Origin: Streptomyces sp. 549
GTDB lineage: Bacteria > Actinomycetota > Actinomycetes > Streptomycetales > Streptomycetaceae
NCBI RefSeq assembly: GCF_030124175.1
Contig: NZ_JASKMT010000035.1
Span: forward strand, 1-47,346
Length of the DNA stretch: 47,346 nucleotides
Reading direction: 5' to 3'
Position 1 is the stretch's first letter. The number at the start of each line of letters is the position of its first letter. The position numbers were made by a program, and so were the translations under genes. Positions 7,346 to 15,695 of this stretch are shown here, in pieces. The notes beneath the pieces are model-generated. The model was not told where the DNA came from and did not search any database. It saw only the letters and a list, made by a program, of their open reading frames with translations.

Positions 7346-9634
7346 ATGGCCGAGCCAGCCGCCCCGACCGCCCGGGAGCCCCAGAAGCGGGGCAGTCCGG
7401 CGCCGAGGACGATCGTGCTGTGGACCGCGGTCGCCCTGGTGGGCGCACTCGGCTGGGCCATGCTGGCACTCTCCCGGGACGAGGAGGTGTCCGCCGCCTG
7501 GATGGTGGCCGCCGCCCTGGGCTCCTACGCGATCGGCTACCGCTTCTACAGCCGGTTCATCCTCCACCGCGTGCTCAAGGCCGACCGGAACCGGGCCACG
7601 CCCGCCGAACGGCTCAACGACGGCGTGGACTTCCACCCCACCGACCGCCGGGTACTGCTGGGCCACCACTTCGCGGCGATCTCCGGGGCCGGCCCGCTGG
7701 TCGGCCCGGTCCTCGCCGCGCAGATGGGCTATCTGCCGGGCACCATCTGGATCATCGTCGGCGTGATCTTCGCCGGCGCGGTGCAGGACATGGTGGTGCT
7801 GTTCTTCTCCACCCGGCGCAACGGCAAGTCCCTGGGCCGGATCGCCCGCGAGGAGATCGGCCCGATCGGCGGCGTCGCCGCCCTCGTCGCCGTCTTCACC
7901 ATCATGATCATTCTGATCGCGGTGCTGTCGCTGGTGGTGCTGAACGCGCTGGCCGAGTCGCCCTGGGGCACGTTCTCCACCGCGATGTCCATCCCCATCG
8001 CCCTGTTCATGGGCGTCTACCTGCGGTGGATCAGGCCCGGCCGGGTGGCGGAGGTGTCCGCGCTGGGCATCGTGCTGCTGCTGTTCGCCATCACCGCGGG
8101 CAGCTGGGTGGCCGACTCCTCCTGGGCGGCGGCCTTCACGCTGGACAAGAGCACGCTGGTCGTCTGGCTGGTGGTCTACGGGTTCGTCGCCTCGGTGCTG
8201 CCGGTGTGGATGCTGCTGGCCCCACGCGACTACCTGTCGACCTTCATGAAGATCGGCACCATCGGCCTGCTGGCCGTCGGCATCGTGGTGACGCTGCCGA
8301 TGATGAAGATGGAGGCGGTCACCGATTTCGCCACCCGCGGCGACGGGCCGGTCTTCGCCGGCTCGCTCTTCCCGTTCGTCTTCATCACCATCGCGTGCGG
8401 CGCGCTGTCGGGTTTCCACGCGCTGATCTCCTCGGGCACCACCCCGAAGATGATCCAGAAGGAGACCCAGGTCCGCATGGTCGGCTACGGCGGCATGCTG
8501 ATGGAGTCGTCGGTCGCGGTGATGGCCATGACGGCCGCCTGCATCCTCGACCCCGGCCTGTTCTTCGCCATGAACGCGCCGCCCGCGATCATCGGCGACA
8601 CCCTGGAGTCGGCGTCCCAGACCATCACCGGCTGGGGCTACACCATCACCCCGGACCAACTCGCGGAGGCCGCCCGGGAGGTCGAGGAGGGCTCGATCCT
8701 CTCCCGCACCGGCGGCGCACCCACCTTCGCGCTGGGCGTGGCGTACATCTTCGCGGGAGTCATCGGCGGCTCCGGCATGGTCGCCTTCTGGTACCACTTC
8801 GCCATCATGTTCGAGGTGCTGTTCATCCTCACCGCCATCGACTCCGGCACCCGCGTCGGCCGCTTCATGCTCCAGGAGATGATCGGCAACACCCAGCCGC
8901 TGCTCAGCCGGGCCCGGCAGGCGTCGTGGATGCCGGCCGGCCTGGGACGCGGCATCGGCAGGATGGAACCGACGCTGGGCCGCTTCCGCGAGGTCGGCTG
9001 GATGCCGGGCGCCTACCTCACCAGTGCCGTGGTCGTGCTGGCCTGGGGCTACTTCCTGTGGGTCGGTGTGCACGACCCGCTCGGCGGCATCAACCAGCTG
9101 TTCCCGATCTTCGGCATCTCCAACCAGCTGCTCGCCGCCGTCGCGCTCACCGTCTGCACCGTGCTGCTGGTGAAGTCCGGGCGCCTGAAGTGGGCCTGGG
9201 TGACGGGTGTGCCGCTGGTCTGGGACGCGGTGGTCACGCTCACCGCGAGCTGGCAGAAGGTGTTCTCCGGCGATCCGCGGGTCGGCTTCTTCAGCCAGCG
9301 GGCACGGGCCAAGGAGCAGATCGCCAGCGGCGAGTTCAGCGGCCAGGAACTCCAGGACCTCCAGACGATCGTCACCAACACGACCGTGCAGGGCACGCTG
9401 TCCGCCGTGTTCGCCGTGCTCATCGTCGTGGTCATCGCCGACGCCGCGCGCATCTGCGTCAAGGCCGTGCGGAACCCGGAGACGGTCGAGCTGAAGGAGG
9501 CGCCGTTCGAGCAGTCCCGCCTGATCGCCCCGGCCGGACTGTTCCCGACCAGGGAGGAGAAGGCGGAGCTGGAGGCGGCGGGGCTCGGCCCCGGCGGCGG
9601 CGTTCCCGAGGAGCGGGAGGTCAGCCGGACATGA
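7346..9634 (+). CDS. cstA: CstA-family peptide/pyruvate transporter
   Basis: 762 residues with many hydrophobic segments throughout, the architecture of CstA/BtsT (carbon starvation protein A) transporters. Typical motifs are LLGHHFAAISGAGPLVGPVLAAQMG near residue 115, FSTRRNGKSLGRIAREEIG, and GISNQLLAAVALTV in the C-terminal third. The start is ATG 6 bases after GGAG; a longer frame back to 7193 has no support. CstA proteins import peptides or pyruvate during nutrient limitation in E. coli. The last codons overlap the downstream small gene (ATGA), as is common for cstA-ybdD pairs. Confidence 0.9.
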   Translation: MAEPAAPTAREPQKRGSPAPRTIVLWTAVALVGALGWAMLALSRDEEVSAAWMVAAALGSYAIGYRFYSRFILHRVLKADRNRATPAERLNDGVDFHPTDRRVLLGHHFAAISGAGPLVGPVLAAQMGYLPGTIWIIVGVIFAGAVQDMVVLFFSTRRNGKSLGRIAREEIGPIGGVAALVAVFTIMIILIAVLSLVVLNALAESPWGTFSTAMSIPIALFMGVYLRWIRPGRVAEVSALGIVLLLFAITAGSWVADSSWAAAFTLDKSTLVVWLVVYGFVASVLPVWMLLAPRDYLSTFMKIGTIGLLAVGIVVTLPMMKMEAVTDFATRGDGPVFAGSLFPFVFITIACGALSGFHALISSGTTPKMIQKETQVRMVGYGGMLMESSVAVMAMTAACILDPGLFFAMNAPPAIIGDTLESASQTITGWGYTITPDQLAEAAREVEEGSILSRTGGAPTFALGVAYIFAGVIGGSGMVAFWYHFAIMFEVLFILTAIDSGTRVGRFMLQEMIGNTQPLLSRARQASWMPAGLGRGIGRMEPTLGRFREVGWMPGAYLTSAVVVLAWGYFLWVGVHDPLGGINQLFPIFGISNQLLAAVALTVCTVLLVKSGRLKWAWVTGVPLVWDAVVTLTASWQKVFSGDPRVGFFSQRARAKEQIASGEFSGQELQDLQTIVTNTTVQGTLSAVFAVLIVVVIADAARICVKAVRNPETVELKEAPFEQSRLIAPAGLFPTREEKAELEAAGLGPGGGVPEEREVSRT

Positions 9635-9837
9635 GCGCCACCGCGGGCCTGCGGCACGCCACCGCGCGACTGTGGTGGTACGTCCGCGAGTTCACCGGCG
9701 AGACCGCCTACGACCGGTACGTGGAACGGCACCGCCGCGAGCACCCCGGGCAGCCGCCGCTCAGCCGGGGCACCTTCGAGCGGCGCCGTACCGACGCCCG
9801 CGGCAGCGACCCCCGCGAGGGTTTCCGCTGCTGCTGA
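9631..9837 (+). CDS. YbdD/YjiX-family small protein, CstA partner
   Basis: 68 residues, starting at the ATGA overlap with cstA. Recognisable family features are LWWYVREFTGETAYDRYVERHRREHPGQPPLSRGTFERRR and a C-terminal Cys pair (RCC). Small proteins of this family are routinely encoded next to cstA/btsT and are thought to support transporter function. The gene ends exactly where the 22-bp hairpin begins. Confidence 0.88.
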   Translation: MSATAGLRHATARLWWYVREFTGETAYDRYVERHRREHPGQPPLSRGTFERRRTDARGSDPREGFRCC

Positions 9838-9899
9838 CCGCCGCTCCCCCTGCGGAGGGCCGCCGCCCGGCGTGCGCCCCTCCGCAGGGGGAGCGGCGG
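9838..9899 (+). terminator. Perfect 22-bp hairpin after ybdD
   Basis: The arms 9838-9859 and 9878-9899 are exactly complementary over 22 bases with an 18-base loop. The structure begins right after the ybdD stop. It should stop cstA-ybdD transcripts before the nrdAB promoter. Confidence 0.85.
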
Positions 9900-9949
9900 C
9901 CCTCCGTCCGTTCCCGAAGAACCGCCACAGGACGGGAAGTTCCGGGCCG

Positions 9950-9996
9950 ACACAAGATATGGGGGTGCTGGACGGGCGCACCACTAGATGTATGCT
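9950..9996 (+). promoter_or_regulatory. Tandem NrdR boxes and promoter of nrdAB
   Basis: Two NrdR-box-like sequences, ACACAAGATATGGGGG (9950-9965) and CCACTAGATGTATGCT (9981-9996), share the left half CAC(A/T)AGAT and start 31 bases apart. That is three helical turns, the usual spacing. A candidate promoter CTGGAC-N17-TATGCT (9968-9973 and 9991-9996) overlaps the second box, consistent with repression by the ATP/dATP-sensing repressor NrdR. Confidence 0.7.
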
Positions 9997-10002
9997 CACT
10001 CT

Positions 10003-10110
10003 CGCTGTCGACGCAGGGGAACCCGGTGTGATTCCGGGACTGTCCCGCAACGGTGAGCGCAGGCCCTCGGCCTGCGTGAGTCCGAGTACCTGCCGGCGGC
10101 GTGTGAACAC
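10003..10110 (+). ncRNA. Cobalamin (B12) riboswitch upstream of nrdAB
   Basis: The conserved core is visible in order: the GGTGTGATTCCGGGACTGTCCCGCAAC-like block (10025-10051), a variable hairpin (GCGCAGGC..GCCTGCGT), and the B12 box AGTCCGAGTACCTGCCGGC near 10080-10098. Adenosylcobalamin-bound riboswitches shut off the class I reductase in S. coelicolor, leaving the B12-dependent class II enzyme to work. The exact 5' and 3' limits are approximate. Confidence 0.94.
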
Positions 10111-10179
10111 GTCCGGGCCCCGAGGGATGGGCCGCGGGACGCTGCGCGGCATGCCGTCCCCGGCTGAGGCCCGCACGCG

Positions 10180-10216
10180 CCCTCGCGCCTCCCACCGGGC
10201 CCCCGCCCAGCGAGGG
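10180..10216 (+). promoter_or_regulatory. Candidate RBS-masking helix (riboswitch expression platform)
   Basis: CCCTCGC (10180-10186) can pair perfectly with GCGAGGG (10210-10216). The latter overlaps the nrdA Shine-Dalgarno sequence (GAGGGAGAG). The loop is 23 bases. This could be the switch that hides the ribosome binding site when cobalamin is bound. It was found by eye, not by folding. Confidence 0.5.
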
Positions 10217-10228
10217 AGAGCACGTCCA

Positions 10229-12616
10229 GTGACCATCGCACCCCCGGAGTCCGTGTCCGCGGTGCTGCTGCGCACCCTGACCGACCTCACCGCAGACCTG
10301 CCGGCCACCGACCCGTCCAGAGTGGCGGCTGCCGCGCTGCGGGGCCGCCACGCGGGGTCGGACGAGGCGGAGCTGCGGTCGCTGGCCGTCGAGGCCGCTG
10401 CCGGACTCATCGGTGACGAGCCGGAGTACTCCAGGCTCGCCGCGCGGCTGCTGACGCTGGCCGTCCGCGACGAGGCCGCCGGGCAGGGCGTCACCGCCTT
10501 CTCCGAGTCGGTCGCCACCGGGCACCGCGAGGGCCTGGTCGCCGACCGCACCGCCGCCTTCGTCGCCGCCCACGCCCGGGCGCTGGACGACCTGGTGGAA
10601 CGGGCCCTGGCCGACGGCGCCGACGACCGGTTCGGGTACTTCGGCCTGCGGACCGTGCACTCCCGCTACCTGCTGCGCCACCCGCTGACCCGGCAGGTCA
10701 TCGAGACGCCCCAGCACTTCCTGCTGCGGGTCGCGTGCGGCCTGGCCGCCGACGACAGCGCCGAGGCACTGGCCGAGGTCGCCGAGCTGTACCGGCTGAC
10801 CAGCACACTGTCCTATCTGCCGTCGTCCCCCACGCTGTTCAACTCCGGCACCCGCCACCCGCAGATGTCCTCCTGCTACCTGCTGGACTCCCCGCTGGAC
10901 GAGCTGGACTCGATCTACGAGCGGTACCACCAGGTGGCGCGGCTTTCGAAGCACGCCGGCGGCATCGGGCTGTCCTTCTCCCGCATCCGGGCCAGGGGCT
11001 CGCTGATCCGCGGCACCAACGGCCACTCCGGCGGCATCGTGCCGTTCCTGCGCACCCTCGACTCCTCGGTCGCCGCCGTCAACCAGGGCGGTCGCCGCAA
11101 GGGCGCGGCCTGCGTGTACCTGGAGACCTGGCACGCGGACGTCGAGGAGTTCCTGGAGCTGCGGGACAACACCGGCGAGGAGGCCCGGCGCACGCACAAC
11201 CTGAACCTGGCGCACTGGATCCCGGACGAGTTCATGCGGCGCGTCGAGGCCGACACCGGCTGGTCGCTGTTCTCCCCCGCCGACGTGCCGCAGCTCGTCG
11301 ACCTGTGGGGAGCGGAGTTCGACCGGGCGTACCGCGACGCGGAGGCGGCCGGGCTCGCCGTGAGGTCGGTGCCCGCCCGCCAGCTGTACTCGCGGATGAT
11401 GCGCACCCTCGCGCAGACCGGCAACGGCTGGATGACCTTCAAGGACGCCGCCAACCGCACCGCCAACCAGACCGCCGAGCCGGGCCGGACCGTGCACTCG
11501 TCGAACCTGTGCACGGAGATCCTGGAGGTCACCGACAACGGCGAGACGGCCGTGTGCAACCTCGGCTCGGTCAACCTGGCCGCCCACCTGACCGGTGAGG
11601 GCGACGGCCCGCTCACCGTCGACTGGGAGCGGCTGGACCGCACGGTACGCACCGCGGTGACGTTCCTGGACCGCGTGGTGGACGTCAACTTCTACCCGAC
11701 CGGGGAGGCCGGCACCTCCAACCTGCGCTGGCGGCCGGTGGGTCTGGGCCTGATGGGCCTACAGGACGTGTTCTTCCGTCTGCGGCTGCCGTTCGACTCG
11801 CCCGAGGCGCAGCAGCTGTCCACCCGCATCTCGGAACGCATCATGCTGGCCGCCTACGAGGCGTCGGCCGACCTCGCCGAGCGGGACGGACCGCACCCGG
11901 CCTGGGAGTCCACCCGCACCGCCCGGGGCGTGCTGCACCCCGACCACTACCCGGACGCCGAGGTGACCTGGCCGGAGCGGTGGGCCGCGCTGCGCGCCCG
12001 CATCGCCCGCTCCGGGATGCGCAACTCGCTGCTGCTGGCGATCGCGCCCACCGCCACCATCGCGTCCATCGCCGGCGCCTACGAGTGCATCGAGCCGCAG
12101 GTGTCCAACCTGTTCAAGCGGGAGACGCTCAGCGGGGAGTTCCTCCAGGTCAACGCCTACCTGGTCGCGGACCTCAAGCGGCTGGGCCGGTGGGACGAGC
12201 GGACCCGGGAACTGCTGCGCGAGGCCAACGGCTCGGTGCAGGACCTGCCCGGGCTCCCGGAGGAGCTGCGCGGGCTGTACCGGACGGCGTGGGAGCTGCC
12301 GCAGCGTGCGCTCATCGACATGGCGGCGGCCCGTACGCCGTTCCTCGACCAGAGCCAGTCGTTGAACCTGTTCATGGCCGCGCCGACCATCGGCAAGCTC
12401 AGCTCGATGTACGCCTACGCGTGGAAGCGCGGCATCAAGACCACTTACTACCTGCGGTCCCGCCCGGCCACCCGCATCGCGCAGTCCGCGCGCGGTACCG
12501 CCGTCCCCGCCCAGCAGCCACCGCCCGCTCCCGCCGGGCCGCCGGCGCCCGCCGCCGACGCGGACGCGGTCGCCTGCTCCCTGGAGAACCCCGAGTCCTG
12601 CGAGGCATGCCAGTGA
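10229..12616 (+). CDS. nrdA: Class I ribonucleoside-diphosphate reductase, alpha subunit
   Basis: 795 residues from GTG 10229, which has GAGGGAGAG upstream; the frame is open further upstream but that overlaps the riboswitch. The catalytic chemistry is intact: redox Cys 216 (QMSSCYL), NLCTE at 426-430 (Asn, thiyl-radical Cys 428, Glu) and Cys 443 (AVCNLGS). The C-terminal SCEACQ pair for thioredoxin transfer follows a flexible Pro/Ala-rich tail. It reduces NDPs to dNDPs together with NrdB. The first about 80 residues align with an ATP-cone region but lack the usual VxKRDG start. nrdB follows by an overlapping stop/start. Confidence 0.95.
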   Translation: MTIAPPESVSAVLLRTLTDLTADLPATDPSRVAAAALRGRHAGSDEAELRSLAVEAAAGLIGDEPEYSRLAARLLTLAVRDEAAGQGVTAFSESVATGHREGLVADRTAAFVAAHARALDDLVERALADGADDRFGYFGLRTVHSRYLLRHPLTRQVIETPQHFLLRVACGLAADDSAEALAEVAELYRLTSTLSYLPSSPTLFNSGTRHPQMSSCYLLDSPLDELDSIYERYHQVARLSKHAGGIGLSFSRIRARGSLIRGTNGHSGGIVPFLRTLDSSVAAVNQGGRRKGAACVYLETWHADVEEFLELRDNTGEEARRTHNLNLAHWIPDEFMRRVEADTGWSLFSPADVPQLVDLWGAEFDRAYRDAEAAGLAVRSVPARQLYSRMMRTLAQTGNGWMTFKDAANRTANQTAEPGRTVHSSNLCTEILEVTDNGETAVCNLGSVNLAAHLTGEGDGPLTVDWERLDRTVRTAVTFLDRVVDVNFYPTGEAGTSNLRWRPVGLGLMGLQDVFFRLRLPFDSPEAQQLSTRISERIMLAAYEASADLAERDGPHPAWESTRTARGVLHPDHYPDAEVTWPERWAALRARIARSGMRNSLLLAIAPTATIASIAGAYECIEPQVSNLFKRETLSGEFLQVNAYLVADLKRLGRWDERTRELLREANGSVQDLPGLPEELRGLYRTAWELPQRALIDMAAARTPFLDQSQSLNLFMAAPTIGKLSSMYAYAWKRGIKTTYYLRSRPATRIAQSARGTAVPAQQPPPAPAGPPAPAADADAVACSLENPESCEACQ

Positions 12617-13719
12617 TGACCACCCAGCCCACCACCGCCCGGCCCGCCCGACCCGCCCAGAGGGCCGCGGACGCCGCGGACGCCGCGGACGCCAAGGTCA
12701 CAGCGCCCGCCCGGCCCGTCCGCAACCTGCTCGACCCGGGCTTCGAACTGACCCTGCGGCCGATGCGCTACCCGGAGTTCTACGACCGCTACCGGGACGC
12801 GATCAAGAACACCTGGACGGTCGAGGAGGTGGACCTGCACTCCGACGTGGCCGACCTGGCCAAGCTGTCGGCCGGCGAACAGCACATGATCGGCCGCCTG
12901 GTGGCCTTCTTCGCCACCGGTGACTCCATCGTCGCCAACAACCTCGTGCTGACGCTGTACAAGCACATCAACTCCCCCGAGGCCCGGCTGTACCTGTCGC
13001 GCCAGCTGTTCGAGGAGGCCGTGCACGTCCAGTTCTACCTGACGCTGCTGGACACCTACCTGCCCGATCCGGACGAGCGGGCCGAGGCGTTCGCGGCGGT
13101 GGAGAAGATCCCCTCGATCCGGGAGAAGGCGCAGTTCTGCTTCCGCTGGATGGACTCGGTGGAGAGCATCGACCGCCTGGAGACGGCGGCCGACCGGCGG
13201 CGCTTCCTGCTGAACCTGATCTGCTTCGCCGCGTGCATCGAGGGGCTGTTCTTCTACGGCGCGTTCGCCTACGTCTACTGGTTCCGTTCGCGGGGCCTGC
13301 TGCACGGCCTGGCCACCGGCACCAACTGGGTGTTCCGCGACGAGAGCTGCCACATGGACTTCGCCTTCCACGTGGTGGACACCGTGCGGGCCGAGGAGCC
13401 GGAGCTGTTCGACGAGGAGCTGCGCGCCCAGGTCGTCGACATGATGAAGGAGGCGGTGGAGGCCGAGCTGCAGTTCGCCCGCGACCTGTGCGGCGACGGG
13501 CTGGCCGGCATGAACACCGAGTCGATGCGCGCCTACCTGGAGTGCGTCGCCGACCAGCGGCTGGTGCGGCTGGGGCTGGAGCCGGTGTTCGGCTCGGAGA
13601 ACCCGTTCTCCTTCATGGAGTTGCAGAACGTGCAGGAGCTGACGAACTTCTTCGAGCGCCGCGCCTCCGCCTACCAGGTGGCGGTGGAGGGCTCGGTGTC
13701 CTTCGACGACGAGTTCTGA
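12616..13719 (+). CDS. nrdB: Class I ribonucleoside-diphosphate reductase, beta (radical) subunit
   Basis: 367 residues. I chose ATG 12616, which overlaps the nrdA stop (TGATG) and has GAGG ten bases upstream. In-frame GTG 12613 and ATG 12607 are alternatives, the latter too close to that site. The N-terminus has an Ala/Asp repeat (ADAADAADA). Dimetal ligands and radical Tyr follow the class Ia pattern: Asp 103, Glu 134, His 137, Tyr 141, Glu 209, Glu 243, His 246. The Tyr is conserved, so this is a tyrosyl-radical enzyme. Co-transcribed with nrdA under NrdR and B12 control. Confidence 0.94.
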   Translation: MTTQPTTARPARPAQRAADAADAADAKVTAPARPVRNLLDPGFELTLRPMRYPEFYDRYRDAIKNTWTVEEVDLHSDVADLAKLSAGEQHMIGRLVAFFATGDSIVANNLVLTLYKHINSPEARLYLSRQLFEEAVHVQFYLTLLDTYLPDPDERAEAFAAVEKIPSIREKAQFCFRWMDSVESIDRLETAADRRRFLLNLICFAACIEGLFFYGAFAYVYWFRSRGLLHGLATGTNWVFRDESCHMDFAFHVVDTVRAEEPELFDEELRAQVVDMMKEAVEAELQFARDLCGDGLAGMNTESMRAYLECVADQRLVRLGLEPVFGSENPFSFMELQNVQELTNFFERRASAYQVAVEGSVSFDDEF

Positions 13720-13746
13720 CCGCCCGCCCGCAGCCCGCCTTCACCC

Positions 13747-13774
13747 GACGGGCCCGCTTCCGGGCGGGCCCGTC
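13747..13774. terminator. Hairpin between convergent nrdB and def
   Basis: An 11-bp perfect stem (13747-13757 with 13764-13774) and 6-base loop, 27 bases after the nrdB stop. It can serve both converging transcripts. Just beyond it, GGTCAGTCGTT occurs twice in a 15-base direct repeat at the 3' end of def. Confidence 0.7.
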
Positions 13775-13809
13775 CTCGGCGGTCAGTTCGGTGGTCAGTC
13801 GTTCGGCGG

Positions 13810-14442
13810 TCAGTCGTTGGGGACGGTGTCGTAGCGCGGTGTGCCCTCGGCCATCTGCCCCAGTGCGTCCTTGCGCTCCCGCTTGGAGAGGCGGTCGATG
13901 TACAGGCGGCCGTAGAGGTGGTCCGTCTCGTGCTGCAGGCAGCGGGCGAAGTAGCCGGTGCCGCGCACCGTGATCGGCTTGCCCTCGGCGTCCTGGCCGC
14001 GCACCACCGCGAAGTCGGGGCGGGCCAGCGACGCGTACGCGCCGGGCACCGACAGGCAGCCCTCGTTGCTGTCGTCCAGCACGCGCCGCTCGGCCGGCAG
14101 CTCGTCCAGCACCGGGTTGACCACCACACCGACGTGCCGCACGCCGTCGTCGTCCGGGCAGTCGTAGACGAAGACCTTGCGGTCCACGCCGATCTGGTTG
14201 GCGGCCAGCCCCACGCCCTCGGCGGCCCGCTGCGAGGCGAACATGTCGTCGACCAGCCGGGCCAGCTCGCCGTCGAACTCGGTGACGTCCCGGCACTCCC
14301 GGTGCAGCACGGGGTTGCCGACGACGGTGATCGGCCGGGCGGTCCCGCGAGCGCGGTACGCCTCCTCCCGCTCCTCGCAGTCCACGGTGTCGTCGACGAA
14401 CTCGTCGACCGGCTCCGATCGGGTGTCCTGCTGCTGCGCCAT
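13810..14442 (-). CDS. def: Peptide deformylase
   Basis: 210 residues. It has all three deformylase motifs: GVGLAANQIG (76-85), EGCLS (127-131, metal ligand Cys 129) and QHETDHL (170-176, His 171, catalytic Glu 172, His 175). It removes the formyl group from nascent protein N-termini. An N-terminal extension of about 35 acidic residues is longer than in E. coli Def (about 168 residues in total), as in many actinobacterial versions. The gene converges on nrdAB. Confidence 0.95.
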   Translation of the reverse strand: MAQQQDTRSEPVDEFVDDTVDCEEREEAYRARGTARPITVVGNPVLHRECRDVTEFDGELARLVDDMFASQRAAEGVGLAANQIGVDRKVFVYDCPDDDGVRHVGVVVNPVLDELPAERRVLDDSNEGCLSVPGAYASLARPDFAVVRGQDAEGKPITVRGTGYFARCLQHETDHLYGRLYIDRLSKRERKDALGQMAEGTPRYDTVPND

Positions 14443-14521
14443 GCCGCCGTTCGCCTTCCTCGCTGCCGGCCCACACCTGCCGAGTGGGTCGCCCTACAGG
14501 GTACGTGGCGCGGGCACCGGC

Positions 14522-15532
14522 TCAGCAGACCTCTTCGAGATCCCGCCACTCACGGGTGTCCGGGCTGTCCGCGACCCAGCCGTCCAGCAGCCCCCTGACC
14601 AGGCCGGCGGGCGCGGCCAGCCCGCACTCGCGTTCGGGCACCCACGGCTGGCCGGGGCCGCCGGGGCTCATGTGGCCCAGCGGGCCGGGCTGGCCGGGCG
14701 CGCTGTGGTCGTGCGGGTCCTGGCGGACGGTGCCGTCACCCTCGTCGCTGGGCATGCGCGACTCCGAGCAGGACCGGCAGAGCAGCCGCACCGAGGACGA
14801 CCAGTCCTCGGCGGCGTACCCGGCGTCGGCGGCGAGGCGCTCCAGGGCGTCCCGGTCGTCCTCGGTGGCTGCCTCCAGCAGCACCACCCAGGTGGGCACC
14901 GGCGACGGTGCCCAGAGTTCTATCTCGTCGAACACCGGATACGCCGACAGGGTGCCGCCCGCGGTGAGCGTGCGCTCGCCGTGCGGGACGCCGTCGTGCA
15001 GCACCACCTCACCCCAGCGGCGCCCCGACGAGGGCAGCGGAATGGACTGGATCTCGATGCGGGCCGGGTCCAGCCGGCGCCCCCACACCACCTCGGCCTC
15101 ACCCTCGGGGGACAGCCGCACGGCCGCGCCGCCCAGCTCCATGCCGCGCGGCTCGGAGGTGCCTGCCGTGTCGGAGGCCGTCACCGGCACCCGCAGGCCG
15201 TACGCCTGCCAGGCGCGGCGGGCCAGCGGCCAGTCCTGGAGCGCGGTCGCGGCGATGCCGACGTTCCACCAGTCGGGTGCGCCGGTCGCCCGGTCCAGCA
15301 GCGCCACCGCCCGCAGCCCGGCCGTGCGGGCCTGCTCCCAGTCGTGCCGGAACTTGTGCAGCAGCGCCAGGTTGAACCAGGACTCCGAGAGCCACGGTTC
15401 CAGGTCGGCGGCACGGGTGAGCAGCGCGCCCGCGTCCTCGTAGCGGCCGTCCCCGATGAGCGTGAACGCCCGGTCGGTCGCCAGCCGCCAGTCGGTTGAC
15501 GGTCGGTGCCGTGCCCTGCCGAAGATCCTCAC
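14522..15532 (-). CDS. Tetratricopeptide-like protein of unknown function
   Basis: About 336 residues from GTG 15532, preceded by GGCGGGA; an in-frame open stretch extends to 15637 but has weaker start signals. The N-terminal third forms helical TPR-like pairs (RAFTLIGDGRYEDAGALL, AADLEPWLSESWFNLALLH, EQARTAGLRAVALLDR). A beta-rich middle domain follows (VVLHDGVPHGERTL). A Cys-containing segment LLCRSCSESRMP and a C-terminal CGLAAPAGLVRGLLDGW region close it. I recognise it as a conserved Streptomyces protein but know no function. No signal peptide or membrane segment is evident. Confidence 0.75.
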   Translation of the reverse strand: MRIFGRARHRPSTDWRLATDRAFTLIGDGRYEDAGALLTRAADLEPWLSESWFNLALLHKFRHDWEQARTAGLRAVALLDRATGAPDWWNVGIAATALQDWPLARRAWQAYGLRVPVTASDTAGTSEPRGMELGGAAVRLSPEGEAEVVWGRRLDPARIEIQSIPLPSSGRRWGEVVLHDGVPHGERTLTAGGTLSAYPVFDEIELWAPSPVPTWVVLLEAATEDDRDALERLAADAGYAAEDWSSSVRLLCRSCSESRMPSDEGDGTVRQDPHDHSAPGQPGPLGHMSPGGPGQPWVPERECGLAAPAGLVRGLLDGWVADSPDTREWRDLEEVC

Positions 15533-15695
15533 GATGATCCCGCCTGATTCCCGCCTGTTGGAGGTGGTGCCCGATAGCGGGCCCGTCAACGGTCCCTCTC
15601 CTCGCATCCAACCATGCCCGCTGAGGGGCCTGCTCATTACCCGTCGGCCGGACGGATCCCGGACATGTTCCCCGCCTGCCGGCCCCCAGCTTGCG

